A stretch of 64,000 bases of DNA. Origin: Maribacter stanieri (GTDB lineage: Bacteria; Bacteroidota; Bacteroidia; Flavobacteriales; Flavobacteriaceae). The stretch is taken from positions 620,001-684,000 of the forward strand of contig NZ_FOYX01000003.1 in NCBI RefSeq assembly GCF_900112245.1, read 5' to 3'. The translations under genes and the position numbers were made by a program. Shown piece by piece: positions 8,574 through 17,136 of the stretch (position 1 is its first letter; the number at the start of each line of letters is the position of its first letter). Below the pieces are notes generated by a model that did not search any database, was not told the origin of the DNA, and was given only the letters and a program-made list of their open reading frames with translations.

Positions 8574-9431
8574 ATGACTAAAATTAGAATTGCTATTCAG
8601 AAATCGGGAAGACTTAATGAGGAATCCCTTCAGATTTTAAAAGATTGTGGAATTTCCATTGATAATGGTAAAGACCAGCTTAAGGCATCTTCAAGAAACT
8701 TTCCTATGGAAGTGTTTTATTTGAGAAACGGAGATATACCTCAATACCTGAGAGACGGTGTAGTTGACATCGCCATAATTGGAGAAAATGTACTGATTGA
8801 AAAAGGGGAGGATATTTCTATTGCTGAAAGACTAGGTTTCTCTAAATGTAAGGTGTCTTTGGCGGTACCCAAATCAGTTAAATATAATTCGATAAAGGAT
8901 TTTGAAGGTAAACGAATTGCTACTTCTTATCCAAATACAGTACTTAATTATTTGAAAGATAAAGGAGTTAAGGCAGATTTACACATTATTAATGGATCGG
9001 TAGAGATAGCTCCAAATATTGGCCTTGCAGATGCTATTTGCGATATTGTTTCTAGTGGAAGTACCTTATTTAAAAATAATTTAAAAGAGGTTGAAGTAAT
9101 GTTAACTAGTGAAGCGGTGTTGGCAGTTTCTCCAAAGATTACTGTAGAGAGAAAGGAACTACTTGAAAAATTACAGTTTAGAATTCAATCGGTTTTAAGA
9201 GCGAGAGGGTCTAAATATGTTTTACTTAATGCACCAAATGATAAATTAAATGGTATTCTGGAATTATTACCGGGAATGCGTAGCCCAACAGTTTTACCTT
9301 TGGCAGATGAAGGTTGGAGCTCTGTACACACAGTTATTAATAAAGATTCTTTTTGGGAAGTAATAGACGAGTTGAAAAAAGCAGGAGCAGAGGGTATTCT
9401 TGTTTGTCCTATTGAAAAAATGGTATTGTAA
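8574..9431 (+). CDS. hisG: ATP phosphoribosyltransferase, long form
   Basis: First step of histidine synthesis: joins ATP and PRPP. At 285 residues it is the long HisG, with the periplasmic-binding-like catalytic halves (residues 1-210; IRIAIQKSGRLNEES, GVVDIAIIGENVL, PRPP-loop-like DIVSSGSTL) and a C-terminal ACT-like regulatory domain (about 210-285; GMRSPTVLPLADEGWSSVH), so histidine feedback inhibition is expected and no HisZ is needed. It is the first structural gene after the leader/attenuator and starts with ATG at 8574. Confidence 0.97.
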   Translation: MTKIRIAIQKSGRLNEESLQILKDCGISIDNGKDQLKASSRNFPMEVFYLRNGDIPQYLRDGVVDIAIIGENVLIEKGEDISIAERLGFSKCKVSLAVPKSVKYNSIKDFEGKRIATSYPNTVLNYLKDKGVKADLHIINGSVEIAPNIGLADAICDIVSSGSTLFKNNLKEVEVMLTSEAVLAVSPKITVERKELLEKLQFRIQSVLRARGSKYVLLNAPNDKLNGILELLPGMRSPTVLPLADEGWSSVHTVINKDSFWEVIDELKKAGAEGILVCPIEKMVL

Positions 9432-9527
9432 TTAAGCTTTTAGCTATTAGCCTATCGCTATTAGCTATTGTAAATGATTATTTTTTGCCAAGAGCAAACA
9501 GCTTAAGGCTAATAGCTAGTTAAAGAA
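9432..9527. repeat. hisG-hisD spacer with 12-bp inverted repeat
   Basis: TAGCTATTAGCC at 9441-9452 and its exact reverse complement at 9507-9518 flank 54 bases holding no gene; extra TAGC-TATTAG units lie inside the left half. Looks like a short non-coding palindromic element placed in the operon rather than a terminator, because there is no T run and hisD follows at once. Confidence 0.7.
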
Positions 9528-10814
9528 ATGAACAAAATATATAATCCTAAAAGACAAGATTGGAAAGACGTTCTTATGCGCCCCACCCAAACTGTTGCTG
9601 ATATTGAAGGATTGGTCAATACTATTTTTGAGAAAGTTAAGCTTGGTGGCGATACTATCTTAAAAAATTATACCCAGCAATTTGATAAGGTGAACTTGGA
9701 TAATCTTCTCGTATCACAAGATGAAATTAAGGAAGCCAAATCATTGGTTTCAGAAGATTTGAAAGCTGCTATTCAATTAGCGAAATCAAATATAGAAGTA
9801 TTTCATACCGCTCAGAAAACGGGTCGTGTTGAAGTCGAAACGACTACTGGTGTTTCTTGTTGGCAAGAAAAAAGACCTATTCAAAAAGTAGGTCTCTATA
9901 TTCCAGGAGGTACGGCTCCTTTGTTTTCAACTATTTTAATGTTAGCTGTTCCTGCAACTATTGCTGGCTGTTCTGAAATTGTTCTATGCTCTCCACCTGA
10001 TAAAGAAGGGAAACTAAACCCTGCAATTTTGTATACAGCAAATTTATGTGGAGTTACTAAAATTGTAAAAGTTGGTGGCATACAGGCAATTGCTGGGATG
10101 ACATTTGGTACAGAAACAATACCACAAGTATATAAAATTTTCGGACCTGGAAATCAATATGTAACCGTTGCCAAACAAATTGCAACTAAACATGGTGTTG
10201 CTATTGACATGCCTGCTGGTCCGTCAGAGTTATTGGTAGTTGCCGATGATTCTGCAAACGCTGCTTTTGTTGCTTCAGACTTATTGAGTCAAGCAGAGCA
10301 CGGGGTGGATAGTCAGGTTATTTTGGTTTCTACTTCTAAGGAAATGATTAATGCTGTTGAAAAAGAGGTAGCCGTTCAATTGGAAGACTTACCAAGAAAA
10401 GAGATTGCTAGACAAGCTATTGCTAATAGTAAATTAATTTATGTGGAGAGTGACAAAGAAGCTGTCGACTTAATTAATGAATATGGACCAGAGCATTATA
10501 TTGTTTGTGTAGAAAATGAAGATTTCTATATAGATAATACTCAAAATGCGGGTTCAGTTTTCATTGGTAATTATACACCCGAAAGCGCAGGTGATTATGC
10601 TTCGGGAACAAATCATACTTTACCAACAAATGGGTACGCAAAACAGTATAGCGGCGTTAATTTAGACAGTTTCTTAAAAAGTATGACTTTTCAGAAGATA
10701 AGTGAAGAAGGTATTCTTGCTATTGGTAATGCCATTGAGTTAATGGCGGAGGCTGAAGGTCTAAAAGCTCATAAGAATGCAGTAACGCTTAGATTAAATA
10801 GCCTTAAAAAATAG
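9528..10814 (+). CDS. hisD: histidinol dehydrogenase
   Basis: Zinc- and NAD-dependent enzyme that makes the last two oxidations from L-histidinol to L-histidine. The 428-residue chain carries the family stretches GLYIPGGTAPLFST, GPGNQYVTVAKQ, IDMPAGPSELLVVAD, the zinc/active-site region SQAEHGVDSQ and GPEHYIV, and the near-C-terminal TNHTLPTNGYAKQYSGV, plus the final HKNAVTLR. All hallmark blocks are present, so it should be active. It is second in the operon, separated from hisG by a repeat-bearing spacer and from hisC by a 43-base spacer that carries a different repeat. Confidence 0.97.
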   Translation: MNKIYNPKRQDWKDVLMRPTQTVADIEGLVNTIFEKVKLGGDTILKNYTQQFDKVNLDNLLVSQDEIKEAKSLVSEDLKAAIQLAKSNIEVFHTAQKTGRVEVETTTGVSCWQEKRPIQKVGLYIPGGTAPLFSTILMLAVPATIAGCSEIVLCSPPDKEGKLNPAILYTANLCGVTKIVKVGGIQAIAGMTFGTETIPQVYKIFGPGNQYVTVAKQIATKHGVAIDMPAGPSELLVVADDSANAAFVASDLLSQAEHGVDSQVILVSTSKEMINAVEKEVAVQLEDLPRKEIARQAIANSKLIYVESDKEAVDLINEYGPEHYIVCVENEDFYIDNTQNAGSVFIGNYTPESAGDYASGTNHTLPTNGYAKQYSGVNLDSFLKSMTFQKISEEGILAIGNAIELMAEAEGLKAHKNAVTLRLNSLKK

Positions 10815-10826
10815 AGTATTGTCCGG

Positions 10827-10843
10827 TCAAGCATAGTCGAGAC
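10827..10843. repeat. dispersed repeat in hisD-hisC spacer
   Basis: TCAAGCATAGTCGAGAC; its reverse complement begins GTCTCGACTATGCTTGA and shares 11 of 14 bases (TCGACTA.GCTT) with a repeat in the hisF-hisIE spacer (17000-17015). Suggests the same family of short dispersed repeats in two spacers of one operon. Confidence 0.5.
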
Positions 10844-10857
10844 CTAATTGTGAAGTA

Positions 10858-11904
10858 ATGAGTTTCAATTTAGATAACATAACAAGAGAGAACGTTAAAG
10901 GATTAAATCCTTATTCTTCAGCACGAGATGAATATGTTTCAGACGGGTCTACAATGGTCTTTTTAGACGCAAATGAGAATCCATTCGAGAATGGCGTGAA
11001 TCGTTATCCTGACCCACAACAACGTGGTTTAAAAACGATATTGGCTGAACAAAAGGGAATTAAAGAAGAAAATATCCTTTTGGGCAATGGTAGTGATGAA
11101 GTTTTAGATTTGCTGTTCAGGGCTTTCTGTGAGCCTAAGGTGGATAACATAATTACCTTGCCACCAACATATGGGATGTACAAAGTACTTTCTGGAATTA
11201 ATATGGTTAAAAATAGGGAGGTTTTATTAACTAATGATTTTCAGCCTAATGTTTCCGAAATTAAAAAAGCTATTGATGAGCATACGAAACTGTTGTTTAT
11301 ATGTTCTCCAAACAATCCTACCGGTAATAGTTTTTCAACAAAAATTATTGACGAGCTTTTAAATTCTTTTAATGGTTTAGTAGTTATAGATGAAGCTTAT
11401 GTCGATTTTTCATCCGAAGAAAGCTGGATGTCTAAACTTGGCGACTATCCAAATGTAGTTATCACGCAAACCTTATCAAAAGCATATGGTATGGCAGGTA
11501 TACGTTTAGGTATTTGTATAGCATCTGCTGAAATCATCACTGTCTTAAATAAAATAAAGCCACCTTATAATGTAAATCAATTAACGCAAGAGAAAGCAAC
11601 TGAACGTGTGTTAAATCAACAGGCGGTTAAAAATGAGATAAATGAAATTTTAGTTGAGCGTAAAAAATTGGTAAACGCATTGAAAACAGTTTCGTTTGTT
11701 GAAGTAATACATGATACGGATGCTAATTTTGTTTTGGCAAAAGTGGATGATGCTACACTTAGATATAATCAATTATTAGCAAAAGGAATTGTCGTTAGAA
11801 ACCGTACTACACAACCATTGTGTGAGAATACATTACGTTTTACAGTTGGTACATCAGAAGAAAATAATATTGTAATTACCGCTTTAAAAGCACTATCTAA
11901 TTAA
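10858..11904 (+). CDS. hisC: histidinol-phosphate aminotransferase
   Basis: PLP-dependent fold-type I aminotransferase that converts imidazole acetol phosphate to histidinol phosphate. The 348-residue protein has the HisC signatures: [18 protein letters not shown] near the start, [18 protein letters not shown], the PLP-contacting [10 protein letters not shown], the Schiff-base Lys208 in [10 protein letters not shown], and RLGICIA. Length is normal. ATG at 10858; the stop lies one base from the hisB ATG, so the two are translationally coupled. Confidence 0.97.
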   Translation: MSFNLDNITRENVKGLNPYSSARDEYVSDGSTMVFLDANENPFENGVNRYPDPQQRGLKTILAEQKGIKEENILLGNGSDEVLDLLFRAFCEPKVDNIITLPPTYGMYKVLSGINMVKNREVLLTNDFQPNVSEIKKAIDEHTKLLFICSPNNPTGNSFSTKIIDELLNSFNGLVVIDEAYVDFSSEESWMSKLGDYPNVVITQTLSKAYGMAGIRLGICIASAEIITVLNKIKPPYNVNQLTQEKATERVLNQQAVKNEINEILVERKKLVNALKTVSFVEVIHDTDANFVLAKVDDATLRYNQLLAKGIVVRNRTTQPLCENTLRFTVGTSEENNIVITALKALSN

Positions 11905-11905
11905 T

Positions 11906-13048
11906 ATGGAAAGTAAAAAAAGAGTACTATTTATAGACCGTGATGGAACTATAATAAAAGAAACAGTTGATGAACAGATAGATGCATTTGAAAAAATGAT
12001 TTTTTATCCAAAGTCATTTACTTTTCTAGGTAAAATAGCTATAGAATTGGATTATGAATTAGTCATGATTACCAATCAAGATGGTTTAGGTACCGATGTT
12101 TTTCCTGAAGATACCTTTTGGCCGGTACATAATTTCATCCTTAAATCATTTGAAAATGAAGGGGTTGTGTTTGATAAAGTTTTCTTAGATCGTACTTTTC
12201 CTCATGAGAATGCCGATACTAGAAAACCAGGTACTGGATTATTGACAGAATATTTTTCTGATGATTACGATTTGGAAAATTCTTTTGTAATCGGTGATCG
12301 ATTAACAGATATGGAATTGGCAAAGAACTTAGGTTCTAAAGGTATTTTCATAAATGATGAGACCAATTTGGGAACTGGTGAGATTACTGTAAAACGAGAT
12401 GAATTAGATAGTCACATCGCTATAGAGAGTAATGATTGGGAGAAGATTTATGAGTTCTTGAAATTGAATGACAGAACTGCTGAAATTCATAGAAAAACCA
12501 ATGAAACAGATATTGCCATAAAACTGAACTTAGATGGTACTGGTAAGAGTGATATTAAAACCGGATTGGCATTCTTTGATCATATGTTAGATCAATTGGC
12601 GCGTCATGGGCAAATGGATTTAATGATTAAAGTTGATGGTGATTTGGAAGTTGATGAACACCATACTATCGAAGATACCGGTATAGCACTTGGAGAAGTA
12701 TTTCATGCTGCACTAGGTAATAAATTGGGTATTGAGCGTTACGGTTTCTGTTTACCAATGGATGATTGTTTAGCGCAATCTGCCATTGATTTCGGAGGCA
12801 GAAATTGGCTAGTATGGGATGCAGACTTTAAACGTGAAATGGTAGGGGATATGCCAACTGAAATGTTTCATCATTTCTTTAAATCATTCACTGATGGTGC
12901 TAAAGCAAATCTAAACATTAAAGCAGAAGGCACCAACGAGCACCACAAAATTGAAGCTATTTTTAAGGCTTTTGCCAAAAGCATAAAAATGTCTGTTAAA
13001 AGAGACGTTGAAAAAATGGTGTTGCCAAGTACAAAAGGAGTATTATAA
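11906..13048 (+). CDS. hisB: bifunctional histidinol-phosphatase / imidazoleglycerol-phosphate dehydratase
   Basis: Two histidine pathway steps in one chain of 380 residues. Residues 1-165 are a HAD phosphatase (nucleophile motif FIDRDGTI at the start, [21 protein letters not shown]). Residues about 185-380 are the dehydratase ([54 protein letters not shown], and a second HEAH-like metal region [14 protein letters not shown]). The fused form is common in Bacteroidota and Gammaproteobacteria. Between hisB and hisH, where the order is normally uninterrupted, an inserted four-helix-bundle gene follows. Confidence 0.97.
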   Translation: MESKKRVLFIDRDGTIIKETVDEQIDAFEKMIFYPKSFTFLGKIAIELDYELVMITNQDGLGTDVFPEDTFWPVHNFILKSFENEGVVFDKVFLDRTFPHENADTRKPGTGLLTEYFSDDYDLENSFVIGDRLTDMELAKNLGSKGIFINDETNLGTGEITVKRDELDSHIAIESNDWEKIYEFLKLNDRTAEIHRKTNETDIAIKLNLDGTGKSDIKTGLAFFDHMLDQLARHGQMDLMIKVDGDLEVDEHHTIEDTGIALGEVFHAALGNKLGIERYGFCLPMDDCLAQSAIDFGGRNWLVWDADFKREMVGDMPTEMFHHFFKSFTDGAKANLNIKAEGTNEHHKIEAIFKAFAKSIKMSVKRDVEKMVLPSTKGVL

Positions 13049-13063
13049 GGTACGAGGTGTGAA

Positions 13064-13080
13064 GTTAAAAGTACAAAGTA
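13064..13080. repeat. left arm of 17-bp inverted repeat around S23 gene
   Basis: GTTAAAAGTACAAAGTA, ending directly before the ATG of the four-helix-bundle gene. Its exact reverse complement is at 13459-13475, after the gene. Confidence 0.9.
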
Positions 13081-13404
13081 ATGCAAGATTTAAAAAAACG
13101 AACTAAACAATTTGCAATTGATTGTTGGGTGTTCTGTAAACATGTTCCAAGATCAAGGGAGTTAGATGCTTGGGTAAGACAATTAATAAGGTGTTCTAGT
13201 TCTGTTGGTGCAAATTATCGAGCTTCGCAAAGAGCAAAATCTACCGCTGATTTTATAAATAAACTAAAGATTGTTGAAGAGGAAATTGATGAATCTGCAT
13301 ATTGGTTAGAATTGTTTTTAGAAGTTAATTCTGAAAGAAAAGAAGAAATAGACAAATTGCACAGTGAGGCTAAAGAACTTTTAGCAATAATCGTTCCTCG
13401 ATAA
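13081..13404 (+). CDS. four-helix-bundle protein (S23/IVP family)
   Basis: A 107-residue protein with the features of the 23S rRNA intervening-sequence protein family: DLKKRTKQFAIDCWVFCKHVP, then RELDAWVRQLIRCSSSVGANYRAS, and the helix DFINKLKIVEEEIDESAYWLELF. The fold is a short four-helix bundle related to the accessory protein of diversity-generating retroelements; its cellular function is not known. It lies between hisB and hisH, inside the his operon, and has no link to histidine synthesis. It is enclosed by a perfect 17-bp inverted repeat (13064-13080 and 13459-13475), which suggests that gene and repeats arrived together. Confidence 0.9.
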   Translation: MQDLKKRTKQFAIDCWVFCKHVPRSRELDAWVRQLIRCSSSVGANYRASQRAKSTADFINKLKIVEEEIDESAYWLELFLEVNSERKEEIDKLHSEAKELLAIIVPR

Positions 13405-13458
13405 AAACGTCAAGAGCAAATAGAATGTAAAGAAATGAAAAATACGATAAACACCTTG

Positions 13459-13475
13459 TACTTTGTACTTTTAAC
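13459..13475. repeat. right arm of 17-bp inverted repeat around S23 gene
   Basis: TACTTTGTACTTTTAAC, exact reverse complement of 13064-13080. It lies 16 bases before the hisH ATG. Confidence 0.9.
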
Positions 13476-13490
13476 CTTGTATCTGAGCTT

Positions 13491-14072
13491 ATGAAAATTG
13501 TAATTATAAATTACGGAGCAGGAAATATACAAAGCATCAAATTTGCCATAAAACGTCTGGGCTACGAGGCTATTTTAAGTAATGATGTAACTGAAATACA
13601 ACATGCTGATAAAGTTATATTCCCAGGAGTTGGTGAGGCGAGTAGCGCAATGCACAAACTTCGTGATAGCGGATTAGATACACTAATTCCGACTTTAACG
13701 CAACCTGTTTTAGGTATTTGCCTGGGTATGCAGTTAATGTGTCACTCCTCTGAAGAAGGTAATACTACCGGATTAGGAATTTTTGATGTTGATGTTATTA
13801 AATTTGAAGACATTGTTAAGGTGCCTCAAATTGGTTGGAATCAGATTACAAACTTAAAATCTACTTTGTTTAAAGATATAGAGGAAAAAGAGCATATTTA
13901 CTTGGTACATAGTTTCTATGCACCATTGTGCGATGAAACTATCGCAGAATGTTCTTATGGAGTTGATTATAGTGCAGCTTTACAAAAAGATAATTTCTAT
14001 GGTACTCAATTTCACCCTGAAAAGAGTAGTGATGTTGGACAGCGAATTCTAGAGAATTTTTTAAAAATGTAA
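13491..14072 (+). CDS. hisH: imidazole glycerol phosphate synthase, glutaminase subunit
   Basis: Class I glutamine amidotransferase that feeds ammonia to HisF. The 193-residue chain shows the N-terminal IINYGAGNIQSI, the oxyanion/nucleophile region GICLGMQLM with Cys77, and the catalytic His-Glu pair in QFHPEKSSDVG near residue 174. Length is typical. The stop TAA overlaps the ATG of the next gene by one base (TAATG), so the GNAT gene is translated with it. Its partner hisF is about 2.1 kb downstream, separated by inserted genes and hisA. Confidence 0.97.
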   Translation: MKIVIINYGAGNIQSIKFAIKRLGYEAILSNDVTEIQHADKVIFPGVGEASSAMHKLRDSGLDTLIPTLTQPVLGICLGMQLMCHSSEEGNTTGLGIFDVDVIKFEDIVKVPQIGWNQITNLKSTLFKDIEEKEHIYLVHSFYAPLCDETIAECSYGVDYSAALQKDNFYGTQFHPEKSSDVGQRILENFLKM

Positions 14073-14494
14073 TGGAGCAAAATTATTTTATTTCAACTGA
14101 TAAAAACCTTTTGAACGTAGATGCAATTCAACAGTTTATTGCTAATTCATATTGGGGTGATAATAGAACATTAGAAGAAGTAAAAACAACGATTGAAAAC
14201 TCTTACTGTTTTGGAATATATACACTTAAAAATGAACAAATTGGCTTTGCTAGGGTAGTTACCGATTATATTTACTTTGGATATTTCATGGATGTGATTA
14301 TTCTAGATAAATTTCAAGGTCAGGGTTATGGTAAGATTTTGGTGAAAGAGATATTAGAAGATGCTACCATTAAAAAACTAAAAACATTAGCATTAAAAAC
14401 TAAGGATGCCCATTTGTTATATGAGCGTTTCGGATTTAATAAAATAGGAGATTCACCATTGTGGATGTCTGTTGATAAACAAATTTTAGAGTAG
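14072..14494 (+). CDS. GNAT N-acetyltransferase in the his operon
   Basis: A 140-residue acetyltransferase of the GNAT fold: the acetyl-CoA loop is FQGQGYGKIL (R/Q-x-x-G-x-G/A type), preceded by the strand YFMDVIILDK and followed by the C-terminal LALKTKDAHLLYERFGFNKIG. The substrate is unknown. It overlaps the hisH stop by one base, so it is tied to histidine operon expression. It is not a known histidine enzyme; it may be a passenger, or it may act on a pathway metabolite, which is speculation. The C-terminal half most resembles small stand-alone GNATs. Confidence 0.9.
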   Translation: MEQNYFISTDKNLLNVDAIQQFIANSYWGDNRTLEEVKTTIENSYCFGIYTLKNEQIGFARVVTDYIYFGYFMDVIILDKFQGQGYGKILVKEILEDATIKKLKTLALKTKDAHLLYERFGFNKIGDSPLWMSVDKQILE

Positions 14495-14510
14495 TTAGAA
14501 TTAATTTGAT

Positions 14511-14521
14511 AAGTATTAAGT
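14511..14521. repeat. left arm of inverted repeat around second S23 gene
   Basis: AAGTATTAAGT; the reverse complement ACTTAATACTT occurs twice after the gene (14937-14947 and 14951-14961). Confidence 0.65.
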
Positions 14522-14565
14522 GTATTATATTTTGTGTGAATTAAAATGTAATTAGATTCATTTAA

Positions 14566-14916
14566 ATGAATTATTATAGAGAATTAAACATTTGGAAAAA
14601 AGGTATGCAACTTGTTGAGGAAATTTATTTCTTAACTAAGAAATTACCTGATGACGAAAAATTTGGATTGATTTCGCAAATTAAAAGATGTAGCGTGTCA
14701 ATTCCATCAAATATTGCTGAGGGCGCAGGTAGAAATTCAAATAAAGAATTTGTCCGTTTTCTCAGTATTGCAAATGGTTCAACCACAGAATTAGAAACAC
14801 AATTGATACTAACTGTAAATCTAAAATTAGTAGCTGAAGCTGATATTAATAATGCGTTAGCGTTATGTAATGAAATAAAGAACATGAACTATGCATTACA
14901 AAAAAGCTTAAAATAA
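14566..14916 (+). CDS. second four-helix-bundle protein (S23/IVP family)
   Basis: A 116-residue member of the same family as the gene at 13081 but clearly diverged: YYRELNIWKKGMQLVEEIYFLTKKLPDDEKFGLISQIKRCSVSIPSNIAEGAGR-type blocks (SIPSNIAEGAGR is the best family hallmark), then KEFVRFLSIANGSTTELETQL. It sits between the GNAT gene and hisA in spacers rich in the ACTTAATACTT repeat, with an inverted copy before the gene. Two members in one operon at different positions argue for two separate insertions rather than a tandem duplication. Function unknown. Confidence 0.92.
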   Translation: MNYYRELNIWKKGMQLVEEIYFLTKKLPDDEKFGLISQIKRCSVSIPSNIAEGAGRNSNKEFVRFLSIANGSTTELETQLILTVNLKLVAEADINNALALCNEIKNMNYALQKSLK

Positions 14917-14936
14917 TTAAAATCATAGTATTTAAG

Positions 14937-14961
14937 ACTTAATACTTTAGACTTAATACTT
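14937..14961. repeat. tandem right arms of inverted repeat around second S23 gene
   Basis: Two copies of ACTTAATACTT (14937-14947 and 14951-14961) separated by TAG. They are the reverse complement of 14511-14521 and end 16 bases before the hisA ATG. Confidence 0.65.
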
Positions 14962-14977
14962 TATACTATAAAAAAAT

Positions 14978-15706
14978 ATGAGAATTATTCCTGCTATAGA
15001 TATCATTGATGGTAAATGTGTACGTCTTTCAAAAGGTGATTACGATACTAAGAAGATATATAATGAAAACCCTTTAGAAGTAGCCAAAGAATTTGAGGCA
15101 TACGGTATTATGCACTTGCACTTAGTAGATTTAGATGGTGCAAAATCTAAACATATCGTCAATCATAAGGTGTTAGAACAAATAGCCTCGCAAACCGGTT
15201 TACAAATTGATTTTGGTGGTGGATTAAAAACTGATGATGATTTACGTATTGCTTTTGAAAGTGGAGCAAAACAAATTACAGGTGGTAGTATCGCTGTAAA
15301 AGATTCAGATACTTTTATTGGATGGATTGAAAAGCATGGTGCGGATAAAATTATTCTTGGCGCTGATGCTATGGATGAAAAAGTAGCGGTTTCTGGATGG
15401 CAAGAAGAATCTAAAGAACTGCTTTTCCCATTTATACAAGGGTATCAAGAAAAAGGTATTACTTATGTAATTTGCACTGATATCAGTAAAGACGGTATGT
15501 TAGAAGGTCCGTCGTTTGAATTATACAAACATATTTTAGATCAGACCAATGATTTAAAGCTAATTGCTTCCGGAGGTATTTCTACTTTTGATGAGCTGCC
15601 TAAATTAGCCGAAATGGGTTGTGAAGGTACAATCATAGGCAAAGCTATTTATGAAAATAGAATCAGTTTAAAACAATTGGAATCATATATTTTAAGCAAT
15701 GGATAA
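14978..15706 (+). CDS. hisA: ProFAR isomerase
   Basis: (Beta/alpha)8 barrel that opens the ribose ring of ProFAR to PRFAR. The 242 residues include the first-strand catalytic motif [14 protein letters not shown] with Asp8, FGGGLKT and GGSIAVKD phosphate loops, the second-half catalytic Asp in [30 protein letters not shown], and ASGGIST. Length and motifs are standard. Its 3' end overlaps the DinB gene by eight bases. Confidence 0.97.
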   Translation: MRIIPAIDIIDGKCVRLSKGDYDTKKIYNENPLEVAKEFEAYGIMHLHLVDLDGAKSKHIVNHKVLEQIASQTGLQIDFGGGLKTDDDLRIAFESGAKQITGGSIAVKDSDTFIGWIEKHGADKIILGADAMDEKVAVSGWQEESKELLFPFIQGYQEKGITYVICTDISKDGMLEGPSFELYKHILDQTNDLKLIASGGISTFDELPKLAEMGCEGTIIGKAIYENRISLKQLESYILSNG

Positions 15707-16217
15707 AGAAGCTCGCTTAGTGGAGGAAATCGTTGAGAATGCGTTGTACAGAATGGATGAAAGTACACGCATGATTAAAAAGAGCCTTGCAGAAATTTCA
15801 GAAGATGAAGTTTGGCAAAAACCTAATCCTTCATTGAATAGTATAGCTAACTTAATGCTCCATCTTTGTGGAAATATTTCGCAATATATTATTTCATCTT
15901 TAGGCGAAACGGAAGATAAAAGGAATAGGGATGATGAATTTTCAGTAACTGGAGGACTTACCAAAGATGAGCTGTTTACTAAGTTAGAAAGTGTTGTTGA
16001 TGATGCTAAAAGAGTGATTTTTAATGTAACACCAAATCAATTGGTGAAAATGAGATCTGTTCAAGGCTTTTCATTTTCGGGTGTTGGCATTATTCTTCAC
16101 GCAGTAGAACATTACTCATATCACACCGGGCAAATTGCTTTTTGGGTAAAGCAATTAAAGAATAAGGATTTGGGCTTTTATGATGGTATAGATTTGAACA
16201 AAAAAAATATAGACTAG
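15699..16217 (+). CDS. DinB-family protein in the his operon
   Basis: A 172-residue four-helix DinB/YfiT-type protein. Likely metal-binding His residues are in [13 protein letters not shown] and [16 protein letters not shown], the usual three-His pattern. Families of this fold include thiol-dependent metalloenzymes, but no substrate can be given here. It is tightly embedded: eight bases overlap with hisA and one base with hisF (TAGTG), so it is an integral part of the transcript. It is found in his operons of some related bacteria as far as I recall, but no role in the pathway is established. Confidence 0.9.
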   Translation: MDKEARLVEEIVENALYRMDESTRMIKKSLAEISEDEVWQKPNPSLNSIANLMLHLCGNISQYIISSLGETEDKRNRDDEFSVTGGLTKDELFTKLESVVDDAKRVIFNVTPNQLVKMRSVQGFSFSGVGIILHAVEHYSYHTGQIAFWVKQLKNKDLGFYDGIDLNKKNID

Positions 16218-16972
16218 TGCTTGCAAAAAGAATAATACCTTGTTTAGATATAAAAGACGGTAGAACTGTAAAAGGTGTCAACTTCGTCGATTTACGAGAT
16301 GCTGGAGATCCTGTTGAACTTGCTGAGATTTACAGTAAAGAAGGAGCGGATGAGCTGGTTTTTCTAGATATATCTGCAACAGAGCAGAAACGTAAAACTT
16401 TAGCAGATTTGGTTTTCCGGGTAGCGGAAAAAGTAAATATTCCGTTTACTGTTGGTGGCGGAATTTCTTCTGTTGAAGATGTAGATGTGCTGCTTCAAAA
16501 TGGGGCAGATAAGGTTTCAGTTAATTCCTCTGCTGTAAAGAACCCACAGTTAATTAATGATTTAGTTGCTAAATTCGGCTCTCAATGTATCGTTGTTGCT
16601 ATTGACGCTAAACAGATAGATGGCGAATGGATTGTTCATTTGGTTGGAGGAAAAGTACCTACCGAACGTAAATTGTTTGAGTGGGCAAAAGAAGTGGAAG
16701 AGCGCGGAGCTGGAGAAATCTTGTTTACCTCAATGGATAATGATGGTACCAAAGACGGATTCGCAAATAAAGCATTGGCAAAATTGTCTACGGAATTAAA
16801 TATTCCGATAATTGCCTCGGGTGGTGCTGGTAACAAACAGCATTTTACTGATACCTTTGTTGAGGGTAAAGCAGATGCAGCTTTGGCGGCAAGTGTTTTT
16901 CACTTTAAAGAAATTGGTATTCAAGAATTGAAAACTGAGTTAAAAGAAAATGGTATTCCTGTTCGAATATAG
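16217..16972 (+). CDS. hisF: imidazole glycerol phosphate synthase, cyclase subunit
   Basis: Synthase barrel subunit that uses ammonia from HisH to form imidazole glycerol phosphate and AICAR. The 251-residue chain begins with GTG at 16217, overlapping the DinB stop; the start is fixed by the conserved [16 protein letters not shown] with catalytic Asp11. The second catalytic Asp is in [11 protein letters not shown], and the phosphate loops are VGGGISS and ASGGAGN. Length is typical for HisF. Confidence 0.97.
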   Translation: MLAKRIIPCLDIKDGRTVKGVNFVDLRDAGDPVELAEIYSKEGADELVFLDISATEQKRKTLADLVFRVAEKVNIPFTVGGGISSVEDVDVLLQNGADKVSVNSSAVKNPQLINDLVAKFGSQCIVVAIDAKQIDGEWIVHLVGGKVPTERKLFEWAKEVEERGAGEILFTSMDNDGTKDGFANKALAKLSTELNIPIIASGGAGNKQHFTDTFVEGKADAALAASVFHFKEIGIQELKTELKENGIPVRI

Positions 16973-17136
16973 TTTACAGTTTTGACAAACAAAATTTGAC
17001 TTCGACTAGGCTTCGTGAGCGAATTAGAATTATTAAACTAGGTATTATCCTAAGCGCAGTTGAAGGTTTCGGACCACGATAAGGATATCGCCTTTTAAGA
17101 AAATGATCAATAGAATTGAAATTGAATAAAGAGAAT
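16973..17136. repeat. hisF-hisIE spacer with imperfect inverted repeat
   Basis: CTTCGACTAGGCTTCG at 17000-17015 and CCTAAGCGCAGTTGAAG at 17049-17065 are inverted copies matching at about 12 of 17 positions. The CTTCGACT-GCTT core resembles the repeat in the hisD-hisC spacer. No gene is seen in the spacer; it is the longest gap in the operon. Confidence 0.55.

Noticed and set aside
9432-9527. Intrinsic terminator between hisG and hisD
   Set aside because: The inverted repeat arms are 54 bases apart with no T run after the right arm, so it is not a typical terminator.
13064-13475. An insertion sequence with transposase
   Set aside because: The enclosed gene has the four-helix-bundle pattern and lacks any DDE, HUH or serine/tyrosine recombinase motif.
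13081-14916. A diversity-generating retroelement, because S23 proteins resemble the DGR accessory protein
   Set aside because: No reverse transcriptase gene and no adenine-variable template/variable repeat pair are visible nearby.
17116-17136. TTG start for hisIE adding seven residues
   Set aside because: The ATG at 17137 begins at the family's normal N-terminus, and the upstream part belongs to the repeat-bearing spacer.
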